Assembly (NCBI GenBank): GCA_963169915.1
Contig: CAUJEM010000077.1
Span: 1-55,589, forward strand
Direction: 5' to 3'
DNA length: 55,589 nucleotides
Source of the DNA: Myxococcota bacterium
GTDB taxonomy: Bacteria > Myxococcota_A > Polyangia > Polyangiales > Polyangiaceae
Numbering within the stretch: position 1 is the first letter of the stretch; every line of letters begins with the position of its first letter. Under the pieces are notes generated by a model. That model saw only the letters and a list, made by a program, of their open reading frames with translations, was not told the origin of the DNA and made no database searches. Position numbers and translations under genes: made by a program. This document shows positions 7,735 to 14,982 of this stretch, piece after piece.

Positions 7735-8199
7735 GTGCAGTGCCCTTTCTGTCGTGAGAACGAGAGCCGGGTGGTGGACTCCCGCCTCGCGTCGAGCGGC
7801 AGCGTGGTCTGGCGCCGGCGCGAGTGCGACGCGTGTCATCGCCGCTTCACCACCTACGAGCGGGTGGAGTGGTCACTCCCCACGGTGATCAAGAAAGACG
7901 GCACGCGTCAGCCCTTTGACCGGGACAAGCTCTCACGCAGCCTCGCCATCGCCTGCCGGAAGCGGCCCGTCTCCGCGGACGCGCTGGAGGGCATGGCCGA
8001 GGCGCTCGAGCGGGAGCTCGCAGAGCGGGGTGACAAGGAGATCCCCAGTCAGGTCATCGGCGCGCGCGTCATGGAGCTGCTCAAGGACTTGGACGAGGTC
8101 GCTTACGTGCGGTTCGCGAGCGTCTACAAGTCGTTTCGTGACATCGACGACTTCATGCGAGAAATGGGCGCGCTTGTGAGAGCCAGGTCCTCGGAGTAA
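7735..8199 (+). CDS. nrdR: Transcriptional repressor NrdR
   Basis: NrdR is a zinc-ribbon/ATP-cone regulator that senses (d)ATP and represses ribonucleotide reductase genes. The 154-residue product starts at GTG 7735 (reads V-QCPFC) and shows Cys3, Cys6, Cys30 and Cys33 of the zinc ribbon, the RRRECDACHRRFTTYE signature, and an ATP-cone (about residues 47-137: VIKKDGTRQPFDRDKLSRSL). An in-frame ATG much farther upstream lies inside fabF and is rejected. No NrdR box was searched for in the window. It is followed closely by ribD, a common pairing. Confidence 0.96.
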   Translation: MQCPFCRENESRVVDSRLASSGSVVWRRRECDACHRRFTTYERVEWSLPTVIKKDGTRQPFDRDKLSRSLAIACRKRPVSADALEGMAEALERELAERGDKEIPSQVIGARVMELLKDLDEVAYVRFASVYKSFRDIDDFMREMGALVRARSSE

Positions 8200-8211
8200 C
8201 TTCCCCGCGAA

Positions 8212-9333
8212 ATGGCGGACTGTGACGTATCCATGATGAGCCGCGCGCTCGTGCTGGGGCGCAAGGGGGATCCCTCCCCCAACCCGCACGTCGGCGCTCT
8301 GGTCGCTGACGGTGACGTCGTCCTGGGGGAGGGCTTCCACGCCTCCGCCGGCTTGGAGCACGCCGAGCTCCTCGCGCTGCGCGCGGCCGGCGAGGCAGCC
8401 CGCGGCAAGACGCTCTACGTCACGCTCGAGCCCTGTAACCACCACGGGCGGACGGCGCCCTGCGTGGACGCCATCATCGCGGCGGGCATCGCGCGCGTCG
8501 TCATCGGCTGCCGAGACCCGAACCCGAACGTCGAGGGGGGCGGCGTGGAGCGGCTCCAGTCCGCCGGGATCGAGGTGCTCACCGGCGTGATGGAGGCTGA
8601 GAGCCAAGCGCTCATCAAGCCCTGGACGAAGTACGTCACCCGCGGCAAGAGCTACCTCGCGCTCAAGCTCGGCGTCTCCCTGGACGGTCGGATCGCCACC
8701 CGGAGCGGCGCCTCCAAGTGGATCACCAGCCCGGAGTCGCGCGCGCGCGTCCAGGAGCTACGCAGCGCCCACGACGCCGTCCTCATCGGCATCGGGACGG
8801 TGCTCGCGGACGACTCCCGCCTGACCGTCCGAGACGTGCCGGGTCGCAACCCCATCCGCGTGGTGGTGGACAGCCAGCTCAGGCTCCCGGTCAGCAGCCA
8901 GCTCGCCCTCACGGCTCGCCAGGTCCCCACGTGCGTGGTGACCACGGAGGTGGCGCCTCGGGCCCCCGCCGACGCCCTCGAAGACCTCGGGATCGCGGTC
9001 ATTCGAGTCCCGGCCACGGCCGAGGGCCGCTGCGACGTCCGGGAGCTGCTCAAGGAGCTGGCCGCTCGGGAGGTCGTGACCGTCCTCTGTGAAGGTGGCG
9101 CCGAGCTGGCGGGGAGCCTGCTGGCCAACGCCCTCGCGGACGAGCTCCACGTGTTCGTCGCGCCCGTGTTGCTCGGGCCGCGGGGTCGCCCGGGCGCGGT
9201 GGACTGGGCTGGCGCGGAGACCCCAGCCGACGCCCCGCGCATCCACCCGGTGCGGTGGGAGCTCTGCGGTACGGACGCCTACGTCAGCGGCCCGGTCTGC
9301 TACCCGAAGAAGGCCGCGCGCACCCCCACCTGA
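8212..9333 (+). CDS. ribD: Bifunctional riboflavin deaminase/reductase RibD
   Basis: RibD carries out two early riboflavin steps: deamination of the diaminopyrimidine, then NADPH reduction of the ribosyl side chain. The N-terminal deaminase has the zinc triad His50 (HAE, with Glu52), Cys75 and Cys84 (PCNHHGRTAPC). The C-terminal reductase (about residues 145-360) has KLGVSLDGRIAT, LIGIGTVLADDSRLTVR and CEGGAELAGSLL. Length (373) is normal. It starts 12 bases after nrdR. The usual next genes (ribE, ribBA, ribH, nusB) are absent; def follows instead. Confidence 0.96.
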   Translation: MADCDVSMMSRALVLGRKGDPSPNPHVGALVADGDVVLGEGFHASAGLEHAELLALRAAGEAARGKTLYVTLEPCNHHGRTAPCVDAIIAAGIARVVIGCRDPNPNVEGGGVERLQSAGIEVLTGVMEAESQALIKPWTKYVTRGKSYLALKLGVSLDGRIATRSGASKWITSPESRARVQELRSAHDAVLIGIGTVLADDSRLTVRDVPGRNPIRVVVDSQLRLPVSSQLALTARQVPTCVVTTEVAPRAPADALEDLGIAVIRVPATAEGRCDVRELLKELAAREVVTVLCEGGAELAGSLLANALADELHVFVAPVLLGPRGRPGAVDWAGAETPADAPRIHPVRWELCGTDAYVSGPVCYPKKAARTPT

Positions 9334-9387
9334 GGCGCCGCCGCGACGTTGCCGAGGCCGCTCCCGAGTGTTACCTGAAGGGGCACC

Positions 9388-9897
9388 ATGGCAAGGCTAG
9401 AGATCCTGCGTTACCCGGACCCCAGGCTACGTGAGGTGGCCGAGCCCGTGGCGGCCGTGACCCCGGAGATCCAGCGCTTGGTCGAGGACATGGCGGAGAC
9501 CATGTACGACGCGCCGGGCGTCGGCCTCGCCGCCACGCAGGTGGGGGTCAAGCTGCGCATCTTCGTCATCGACATCGCGGACGAGGACGAGCCCAGCAAC
9601 TTGCTGGTGTTCATCAACCCGGAGCTCCTCGAGCGGGAGGGCACCCAGATCTGGAACGAAGGCTGCCTGTCGTTTCCCGGTGTGGCCGAGGAGGTCAAGC
9701 GGGCAGAGCACGTCAGGGTGCGAGCCCTCGACGCGCAGGGCCAGCCCTTCGAGCTCGAGGCGGAGGGGCTGCTCGCCGTGGCCATCCAGCACGAGAACGA
9801 CCACCTGGACGGCGTCCTCATGGTGGACAAGCTCAGCGCGCTCAAGCGCAAGCTCATCGGCCGAAAGCTCGCCAAGCAAGCGAGCGCCAGCCCCTGA
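9388..9897 (+). CDS. def: Peptide deformylase
   Basis: The enzyme removes the N-formyl group from nascent proteins. All three family motifs are present in the 169-residue protein: GVGLAATQ (residues 44-51), EGCLSFPG with metal ligand Cys93, and QHENDHLDG with His135, Glu136 and His139. This is a type 1 bacterial form of typical length. It lies alone downstream of ribD with no fmt following, and is convergent with the FHA gene (30-bp gap). Confidence 0.97.
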   Translation: MARLEILRYPDPRLREVAEPVAAVTPEIQRLVEDMAETMYDAPGVGLAATQVGVKLRIFVIDIADEDEPSNLLVFINPELLEREGTQIWNEGCLSFPGVAEEVKRAEHVRVRALDAQGQPFELEAEGLLAVAIQHENDHLDGVLMVDKLSALKRKLIGRKLAKQASASP

Positions 9898-9927
9898 GGG
9901 GGAGCGCTGCTCAGGGCGGACGCGCCG

Positions 9928-11667
9928 TCAGCGGGAGGGGGGGCGACTGAAGAGCGCCATGTCCACCGCGAGCCCGCGCGCCTCCAGAGACTCCACGAAG
10001 CGCGGGACGAGGCCGGTCGCGAGAAAGTTGCCTTCGACGGTGTCTGCGGACGCAGCTCGCTCCACGGTGAAGGTGAACAAATCTCGGACCAGCACGCCGC
10101 CGGCGCTGAGCCCCTCGGCCTGAGAGATCCGCATCACTCGCTGACGGCCGTCTCGGAGGCGATGGACCTCCACGACGAGATCGAAGAGCCCGCCGACCAG
10201 CTCACGGGCGACGTCCAGAGGGATGGCGCGCTGCAAGCTGGCCAGATCTGCCGCCAGCCGTAAGAGCGCCCGCGGGGCGCTCCCCGCCAGGACCCGGACG
10301 ACCGCGCCATCGGCGCCCTCCAAGAGCGCGTCGAGCACCGCGGTCGCGGGGAGCGCCCGGTTGGCGTCCACGACGAGGCGCGCCGCGCGCGTCCGAGCCG
10401 CCGTGCTCACGACACCGCGCGTCTCCGCGCGCGCGCCGTCCAAGGAGAACACGGGCGTGCCCCCCCAAGGTTTGATGAGGCGCTCTCCGTCCTCCACGAG
10501 CAGCAGCGGCGCCTCCGTGATGCCGTCCAGCAGCGCGCTGACGACCTGCTCCGTGCCAGCGTCCCGTGGCCCCGTGACGAGGATGTTGGCCCGCGCCGCG
10601 ACCGCCTGGGTGAGGAAGCTCGCCATCGCCCGAGACACCGTCCCGCGGCGCACCAGCTCTTCCATGGAGGTCGCGGGGGCCGCCTCACGGCGCAGCATGA
10701 GGCTCGCCGGGCTCCGCGGGGTCTCTCCCAGGACGGCCAGCAACCAGCCCCCCTCGGGGAGCCGAAATTCGACCACGCCGGTGGTCGCGCGCGGGATCCC
10801 GGCCGCGCTGGCCAGGCGCGCGATGATCCGTCGGAGTGAGCCCTCCGAGGCGAAGCTGGTGCTGGAGGGCTCCGTGGCGTGGTCACGCATCACGAGCACG
10901 CGGTCGAAGCGTGGCACGTACACCTCACACACGCTCCGATCCGCGAGGAGCTCCCCGAGCACGCCGTGCCCCAGCAGCTCGTCGAGGGCCTCCTTCGTCA
11001 CGACCTCGAGCGGTGGCTTGCTGGTGGACTCCACGCTCAAGCTCCGCGCCTCTTCGCGGACGAGCTCCTCCACGCTAGCGCGCACGGATGCGTCGATGGT
11101 GTTGTCGAGCGCCCCGGTCGTCAGGCGCGCCTCGACGCGAGCCATGAGCTGCGCTCGCCACGACAGCGCCTCGTCATGGCCGGCGGGTGTGATGGGGAGG
11201 CTGCTGTAGAGCTCGGGCTCGGGCGGTGGGCTCGGCGCGACCAACTCCACCGCGTCTACCGCGGGCTTCTCGGCAGCCAGGAGCTCCGCGGCGGCCTCGG
11301 GGAAGGACTCCCGCGTCGAGCGCTCGAGCCGCAGGTTCTCACTGGTCGCGTCGACGCTGGCGCGCTCCCCGCTGGGCTCTCCCGCCTCGAGCCGAAGCAC
11401 GTAGTCGCCGACATAGATCCGGTCCCCCTCCCGCACGATGGTGGGTTGCGCGATGCGCCGCCGGTTGACGTACGTCCCGTTCGTGCTGTTGAGATCGGTC
11501 ACGATGAAGCGCGAGTCCCGAAACACGAGCCGCGCGTGCCGCTTGGAGACGTTCCCTCTCGGGAGCACCAGCTCATTGCCCTGGACCCGGCCGAAGGTCA
11601 CCTCGACCACGTCGAAGGTCTCGCGCCGCTCCGCGCCGCCCTTCTCGCTGACGACTATGGTGAACAA
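9928..11667 (-). CDS. FHA domain fused to catalytically dead CpaF/TadA-like ATPase domain
   Basis: The protein is 579 residues. Residues 1-95 form a complete FHA domain (FGRVQGNEL, VSKRHA, DLNSTNGTYVN), which binds phosphothreonine. A Pro/Glu-rich linker follows, and residues about 175-575 resemble the CpaF/TadA/VirB11 secretion-ATPase core. The catalytic motifs are gone. The Walker A site reads GPRDAGTE (366-373), so the Lys and Ser/Thr are replaced. The Walker-B-like strand is LLLVEDGERL, the GEVRG-type box has become VVDANR, and the HANS-type His box is AGSA. It is therefore inferred to be a pseudo-ATPase scaffold reading Ser/Thr phosphorylation. The start is TTG at 11667, directly at the FHA strand. 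A TTGACA sequence lies upstream on this strand (11745-11740), but no good -10 was found. Confidence 0.8.
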   Translation of the reverse strand: MFTIVVSEKGGAERRETFDVVEVTFGRVQGNELVLPRGNVSKRHARLVFRDSRFIVTDLNSTNGTYVNRRRIAQPTIVREGDRIYVGDYVLRLEAGEPSGERASVDATSENLRLERSTRESFPEAAAELLAAEKPAVDAVELVAPSPPPEPELYSSLPITPAGHDEALSWRAQLMARVEARLTTGALDNTIDASVRASVEELVREEARSLSVESTSKPPLEVVTKEALDELLGHGVLGELLADRSVCEVYVPRFDRVLVMRDHATEPSSTSFASEGSLRRIIARLASAAGIPRATTGVVEFRLPEGGWLLAVLGETPRSPASLMLRREAAPATSMEELVRRGTVSRAMASFLTQAVAARANILVTGPRDAGTEQVVSALLDGITEAPLLLVEDGERLIKPWGGTPVFSLDGARAETRGVVSTAARTRAARLVVDANRALPATAVLDALLEGADGAVVRVLAGSAPRALLRLAADLASLQRAIPLDVARELVGGLFDLVVEVHRLRDGRQRVMRISQAEGLSAGGVLVRDLFTFTVERAASADTVEGNFLATGLVPRFVESLEARGLAVDMALFSRPPSR

Positions 11668-11757
11668 GGGTGGAGCCGCCTTTGCCTGCGGATAGCCAAC
11701 GCCGCAGCCTCACAAAGGTTTTCCAGGATCTCCCGCCCCTGTCAACTCGCTCTCGGG

Positions 11758-11949
11758 CTAGCCTCCCCCGCCAGCCGGCCCGCGCCGCTCCTGAACCTCG
11801 CGCGTCACCAGCTCGAGCAGCGCCCCCGCCAACGCCATCACGTCGTGCTCCGCCAGACCCGCGCCGCGGAGGTCGCGATAAATGCTCTTCGCGAGGATGT
11901 TCACGACCCGGGGGTCACGGGGATCGAGGTCGGGTTGGGTGAGGGCCAC
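11758..11949 (-). CDS. Small conserved-looking helical protein (63 residues), unknown function
   Basis: The protein reads as two amphipathic helices (DPRVVNILAKSIYRDLR and EHDVMALAGALLELVT) joined by a Gly-containing turn, with a basic/Gly C-terminus. It starts at GTG 11949, with an AAAGG-type ribosome site about ten bases upstream. It looks like real protein rather than a shadow because it has regular heptad-like hydrophobics and the other frames of this stretch do not. It precedes the FHA/pseudo-ATPase gene on the same strand (90-bp gap), so the two may be cotranscribed. The tandem-repeat array lies upstream of it. No family is recognised. Confidence 0.55.
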   Translation of the reverse strand: MALTQPDLDPRDPRVVNILAKSIYRDLRGAGLAEHDVMALAGALLELVTREVQERRGPAGGGG

Positions 11950-12408
11950 ACTGCCAGCCTTTCAAGAACGATGCCGCGCTCCCCACTGAACGCCCTAGCC
12001 ACTTTCTGTGGGAGTTCCTCCTCACGGCGCTGGACGACCGCGAACCGAGCTTCGCCGCTCGACCGCGAAGCGCTGGCCCCCTTCGCGGTGGCCCTACCAG
12101 TCCTGCGGTGCGCTCCGCGACGACGCAGCGCAGCATGAGCCCCCCTCGCCCCACGGGAGCGACACCTCCGCCCCGCCCTGCTCCTCGGGGCGGACGGCCC
12201 GCCGCGGCGTGGTGCCCCCACGGGCACGCCGAGGCGCACCACGACAGAGCTCGACCTCAGGCGCTCGGCCGGCGACGGCGCGACGCTGGGGCACCCCAGC
12301 TCCACGGACGGACACCGCCCCCGCGCGCGCTCAGCCCGCCGTCCAACACCCCGCGGAACCTGCAGGCGTGTGCGCGCGCGGCGAGGCACCACGCGCACGC
12401 GCGAGCTT

Positions 12409-12716
12409 CGTCGCCCCGCGCGCGAGCTTCGTCACTTCGCGTGCGCGCTTCGTCACTTCGCGCTCGCGCTTCGTCACCGCACGCGCTTCGTCACCTCACG
12501 CGCGCTCGCGCTTCGTCACCTCGCGCGCGCTCGCGCTTCGTCACCTCGCGCGCGCTCGCGCTTCGTCACCTCACGCGCGTCGTCACCTCACGCGCGTCGT
12601 CACCTCACGCGCTTCGTCACCTCACGCGCGTCGTCACCTCACGCGCGTCGTCACCTCACGCGCGTCGTCACCTCACGCGCGTCGTCACCTCACGCGCTTC
12701 GTCACCTCACTCGCGC
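12409..12716. repeat. Tandem-repeat array with 21-, 17- and 25-bp units
   Basis: Unit starts (first C of CGTC) fall at 12409, 12430, 12451 and 12472 (21-bp steps), 12489 (17), then 12514, 12539 and 12564 (25-bp steps), then 12581, 12598, 12615, 12632, 12649, 12666, 12683 and 12700 (exact 17-bp steps). The core is CGTCACCTCACGCGCGT, with CGCTT replacing CGCGT in some copies. The longer units differ by 4-bp GC-rich insertions. The 17-bp length is not a multiple of three, so all frames are cycled and coding is unlikely. No unique spacers are present, so this is not CRISPR. Confidence 0.95.
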
Positions 12717-12992
12717 TCGCACGACACCCTCGGCACGACGCTCCGACCATCACCGAAGCGCGCGCCGTGAGGCGATGCCAGCCGCGTGAGACCCCAGGCC
12801 CTCGCCTCCACCACGCGCGCTCGACGGTGGGTCACGCCCGGAGCACGTCAAGGGAAAACCGACGCCGCTGGGGAGCGCACGACGTCACGCTCGTCAAGCC
12901 TCTCCTGCACCACGTGCGTTCTGGCGTCACCTCACGACGTCGCGGTAGATCGGCCTCAACCTCCCTTGCTTCCCGCACAATCACCGCTCGGC

Positions 12993-13019
12993 TTGACAGC
13001 ATGGGCTCCACGAGAGAAT
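12993..13019 (+). promoter_or_regulatory. Putative sigma-70 promoter for the MerR-TPR gene
   Basis: A perfect TTGACA (12993-12998) is followed after 15 bases by GAGAAT (13014-13019, four matches to TATAAT). The spacing is short. Transcription would start around 13026, leaving a leader of about 37 bases before ATG 13063, which argues against the upstream ATG at 13018. Confidence 0.4.
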
Positions 13020-13062
13020 GGACCCGTCTCGCGCGAGCGCCTCGCTCGCCCGAGCCGTGATC

Positions 13063-14055
13063 ATGGGCAAGAGCAAGCGCCGTTCAGAGAAGGTGATCCA
13101 CGTCGTGTTCGGTCCCGGTGGCGGCAGGATCACGCGCGGCTCGGAGGCCGGCGCGGCGAGCTCCACGGCGCTCACGGGGCGAGAGCCGGTCACTGATCTG
13201 TTCACGCGCGGGGAGATCGGGCGCTTGCTGTCGCTCACGCCCACGCGGCTCCGCACCCTCGATCGCGCGGGGGTCGTCTCGCCCAGCGGGCGACGGCGCG
13301 GGCGGCGCGCCTACACCTTCGAAGATCTCATCCAGCTCCGCGCCGCGCAGGCGCTGCTCGCCAACAAGGTGCGCCTCCGCGACGTCACCCGCGCGGTCGG
13401 GATGCTCAAGCGCAGCTTGCCCAAGATCACGCGGCCGATGGTGGAGCTGCGGATCGTCTTGGAGGGCAGCAAGGTCGTGGTCAAGCCGCGCGAGGGCGGC
13501 GCGTTCGAGCCCACGACCGGGCAGCTCGTCCTCGACTTCGAGGTCAAGACCCTACGTGACGACGTGGTCCGCGTCCTGCGCCCTACGGCAGGCAGGGAGC
13601 GCGCCCGCACCGCGTACGAGCTGTACCTCCAGGCGTCCCAGTTGGACGAGGATCCTGCCACCTTGGAGCAGGCGGAGGGGCTCTACCAGCGCGCCATCCA
13701 GCTCGACCCTTGGCTCGCCATCGCCTACACGAATTTGGGCAACATCTGCTTCCGCCGCGCCGAGCTGGAGCGCGCGGAGCAGCTCTATCGCCGCGCCCTC
13801 GAGATCGACGCTCGCCAGCCCGAGGCGCAATACAACTTGGGCTACGTGATGCTGGAGCGCGGAGAGCCCGCGCGCAGCGTGGAGCTCTTTCACGGCGCCA
13901 TCGAGAGCGATCCAAAATTTTCCGACGCGTACTTCAACCTGGCCATGGCCTACGAGCAGCTCGGGGAGCCGAGCAAGGCGCGGCCCTTCTGGCGCAGCTA
14001 CATCGCGCTGGAGCCCCACGGCACCTGGGCGGAGATCGCCCGACGACACCTCTGA
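13063..14055 (+). CDS. MerR-type HTH protein with C-terminal TPR repeats
   Basis: The protein is 330 residues from ATG 13063. Residues about 45-115 form a MerR-like winged helix (FTRGEIGRLLSLTPTRLRTLDRAGVVSPS, then RAYTFEDLIQLRAAQALL). A central region of about 80 residues follows, and then about four TPR units (residues 190-325) with the W/L/G/Y/A pattern, for example AYTNLGNICFRRAELERAEQLYRRALEID. This pairing of a DNA-binding head with a protein-interaction tail suggests a transcription factor controlled by a partner; the target is unknown. ATG at 13018 would add 15 residues but overlaps the putative promoter. It lies downstream of the repeat array and is convergent with the amidase gene; GGGGC/GCCCC at 14056-14071 forms a small stem between them. 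Confidence 0.85.
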   Translation: MGKSKRRSEKVIHVVFGPGGGRITRGSEAGAASSTALTGREPVTDLFTRGEIGRLLSLTPTRLRTLDRAGVVSPSGRRRGRRAYTFEDLIQLRAAQALLANKVRLRDVTRAVGMLKRSLPKITRPMVELRIVLEGSKVVVKPREGGAFEPTTGQLVLDFEVKTLRDDVVRVLRPTAGRERARTAYELYLQASQLDEDPATLEQAEGLYQRAIQLDPWLAIAYTNLGNICFRRAELERAEQLYRRALEIDARQPEAQYNLGYVMLERGEPARSVELFHGAIESDPKFSDAYFNLAMAYEQLGEPSKARPFWRSYIALEPHGTWAEIARRHL

Positions 14056-14074
14056 GGGGCCAGCGCGCGCCCCG

Positions 14075-14899
14075 CTACAGCCTACGGTGTCTCAAGCTCG
14101 GTAGCAGGCTCCGTGTCTGCTCGAGCTGGGCGCGCCGCACGGCGCCGCTGACGACGCCCACACCGTCACTCGCCTCGGACACGACGGTGCCCCACGGGTC
14201 GGCGAGGAGGCTGTGCCCGTAGCACGCGCGGCCCCCGGGGTGCCTGCCCCACTGCGCGGCCGCGAGCACCCAACACTGGCTCTCGATGGCGCGCGCGCGG
14301 AGCAGGACGTGCCAGTGATCTTTGCCCGTCTGGAGGGTGAAGGCCGCGGGCACGACCAAGAGCTCCGCCCCAGCATCCACCAAGCGACGATACAGCTCGG
14401 GGAACCTCAGATCATAACAGATGGAGAGCCCTACCTTGAAGCCGTCGATGTCCACCACGACGGGCTCGCGCCCGGGGCTCGTGCTCTCCGACTCTCGGAG
14501 CTGACTGCCGTCCGGGAGGGTGACGTCGAACAGGTGCAGCTTTCGGTAGCTCGCGCACACCTGCCCCTCTCGGTCGAAGACCACGCAGGTGTTGAAGGGC
14601 CGCGCCTCGTCCGGGCTCCGCTCTGGCATGCCTCCAGCGAGGAGCCAGAGGCGCCGCCGGCACGCCAAGGCCGAGAGGCGAGCCTGCAGCGGGGCCCGTA
14701 GGTCCCCGACCTCCTCCGCGAGCCCGCGCTTCCCCGCCTCGGACCCCATGGACGCGAAGTTCTCGGGGAGCAAGACGAGCTGCGCGCCAAGCTCCGCAGC
14801 CTCCTCCACCCCGCGCTCCACCGCGCGCAAGTTCTCCTCCACATCGTGCTGTGAGCTCAGCTGTACCGCTGCCACCCTGAGGCTCTCTGTCTGGCTCAT
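14075..14899 (-). CDS. Carbon-nitrogen hydrolase, Nit1/NitA-type (deaminated glutathione amidase-like)
   Basis: The 274-residue nitrilase-superfamily protein has the complete Glu-Lys-Cys triad: Glu46 in [10 protein letters not shown], Lys120 in [10 protein letters not shown] and Cys161 in [13 protein letters not shown]. The KLHLFDV and [12 protein letters not shown] forms are those of the Nit1 branch, which hydrolyses deaminated glutathione to alpha-ketoglutarate and Cys-Gly as metabolite repair. Substrate assignment rests on motif similarity only; another omega-amidase activity is possible. An AGGAG ribosome site precedes ATG 14899. It is divergent from the FHA/sigma-54 activator, with an 83-bp gap. 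Confidence 0.88.
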   Translation of the reverse strand: MSQTESLRVAAVQLSSQHDVEENLRAVERGVEEAAELGAQLVLLPENFASMGSEAGKRGLAEEVGDLRAPLQARLSALACRRRLWLLAGGMPERSPDEARPFNTCVVFDREGQVCASYRKLHLFDVTLPDGSQLRESESTSPGREPVVVDIDGFKVGLSICYDLRFPELYRRLVDAGAELLVVPAAFTLQTGKDHWHVLLRARAIESQCWVLAAAQWGRHPGGRACYGHSLLADPWGTVVSEASDGVGVVSGAVRRAQLEQTRSLLPSLRHRRL

Positions 14900-14982
14900 G
14901 TCGGGGCTCCTGGCGTGCCGCCGGTGAGCAGCCTGGCGCGGGCGCTGGCCAGCGGCAAGCTTGCTGACTACTCTGAGGGTGC

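Larger units (their letters stand above)
11950..13062. other. 1.1-kb divergent intergenic region without a convincing gene
   Basis: The region lies between the divergent 63-residue gene and the MerR-TPR gene. Long open frames exist on the plus strand in all three frames and on the minus strand, but their products are Arg/Ser/Ala/His-rich, lack any domain pattern, and are open mainly because the GC-rich repeats contain few stops. The visible content is the tandem-repeat array (12409-12716) and a TTGACA-containing promoter-like site near the right end. Otherwise nothing is recognised. Confidence 0.7.

Noticed and set aside
11717-11745. Promoter for the FHA pseudo-ATPase gene based on TTGACA (11745-11740, reverse)
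   Set aside because: The -35 is perfect, but no acceptable -10 lies 15-19 bases away; kept only as a remark.
11901-12398. 165-residue reverse frame overlapping the small gene
   Set aside because: Arg/Ala/Ser-rich with no fold signal and overlaps the more protein-like 63-residue frame; treated as a shadow.
12409-12716. CRISPR array
   Set aside because: Units are directly adjacent with no unique spacers, and no cas gene is in the window.
12008-13060. Long open frames through the tandem array (350, 220 and 139 residues, plus strand)
   Set aside because: All three forward frames are open at once, the repeat length is 17 bp so frames cycle, and products are Arg/Ser/His-rich without domain pattern; openness follows from the GC-rich repeats.
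13018-13062. Earlier ATG of the MerR-TPR gene
   Set aside because: The codon overlaps the putative -10 and transcription would start downstream of it.
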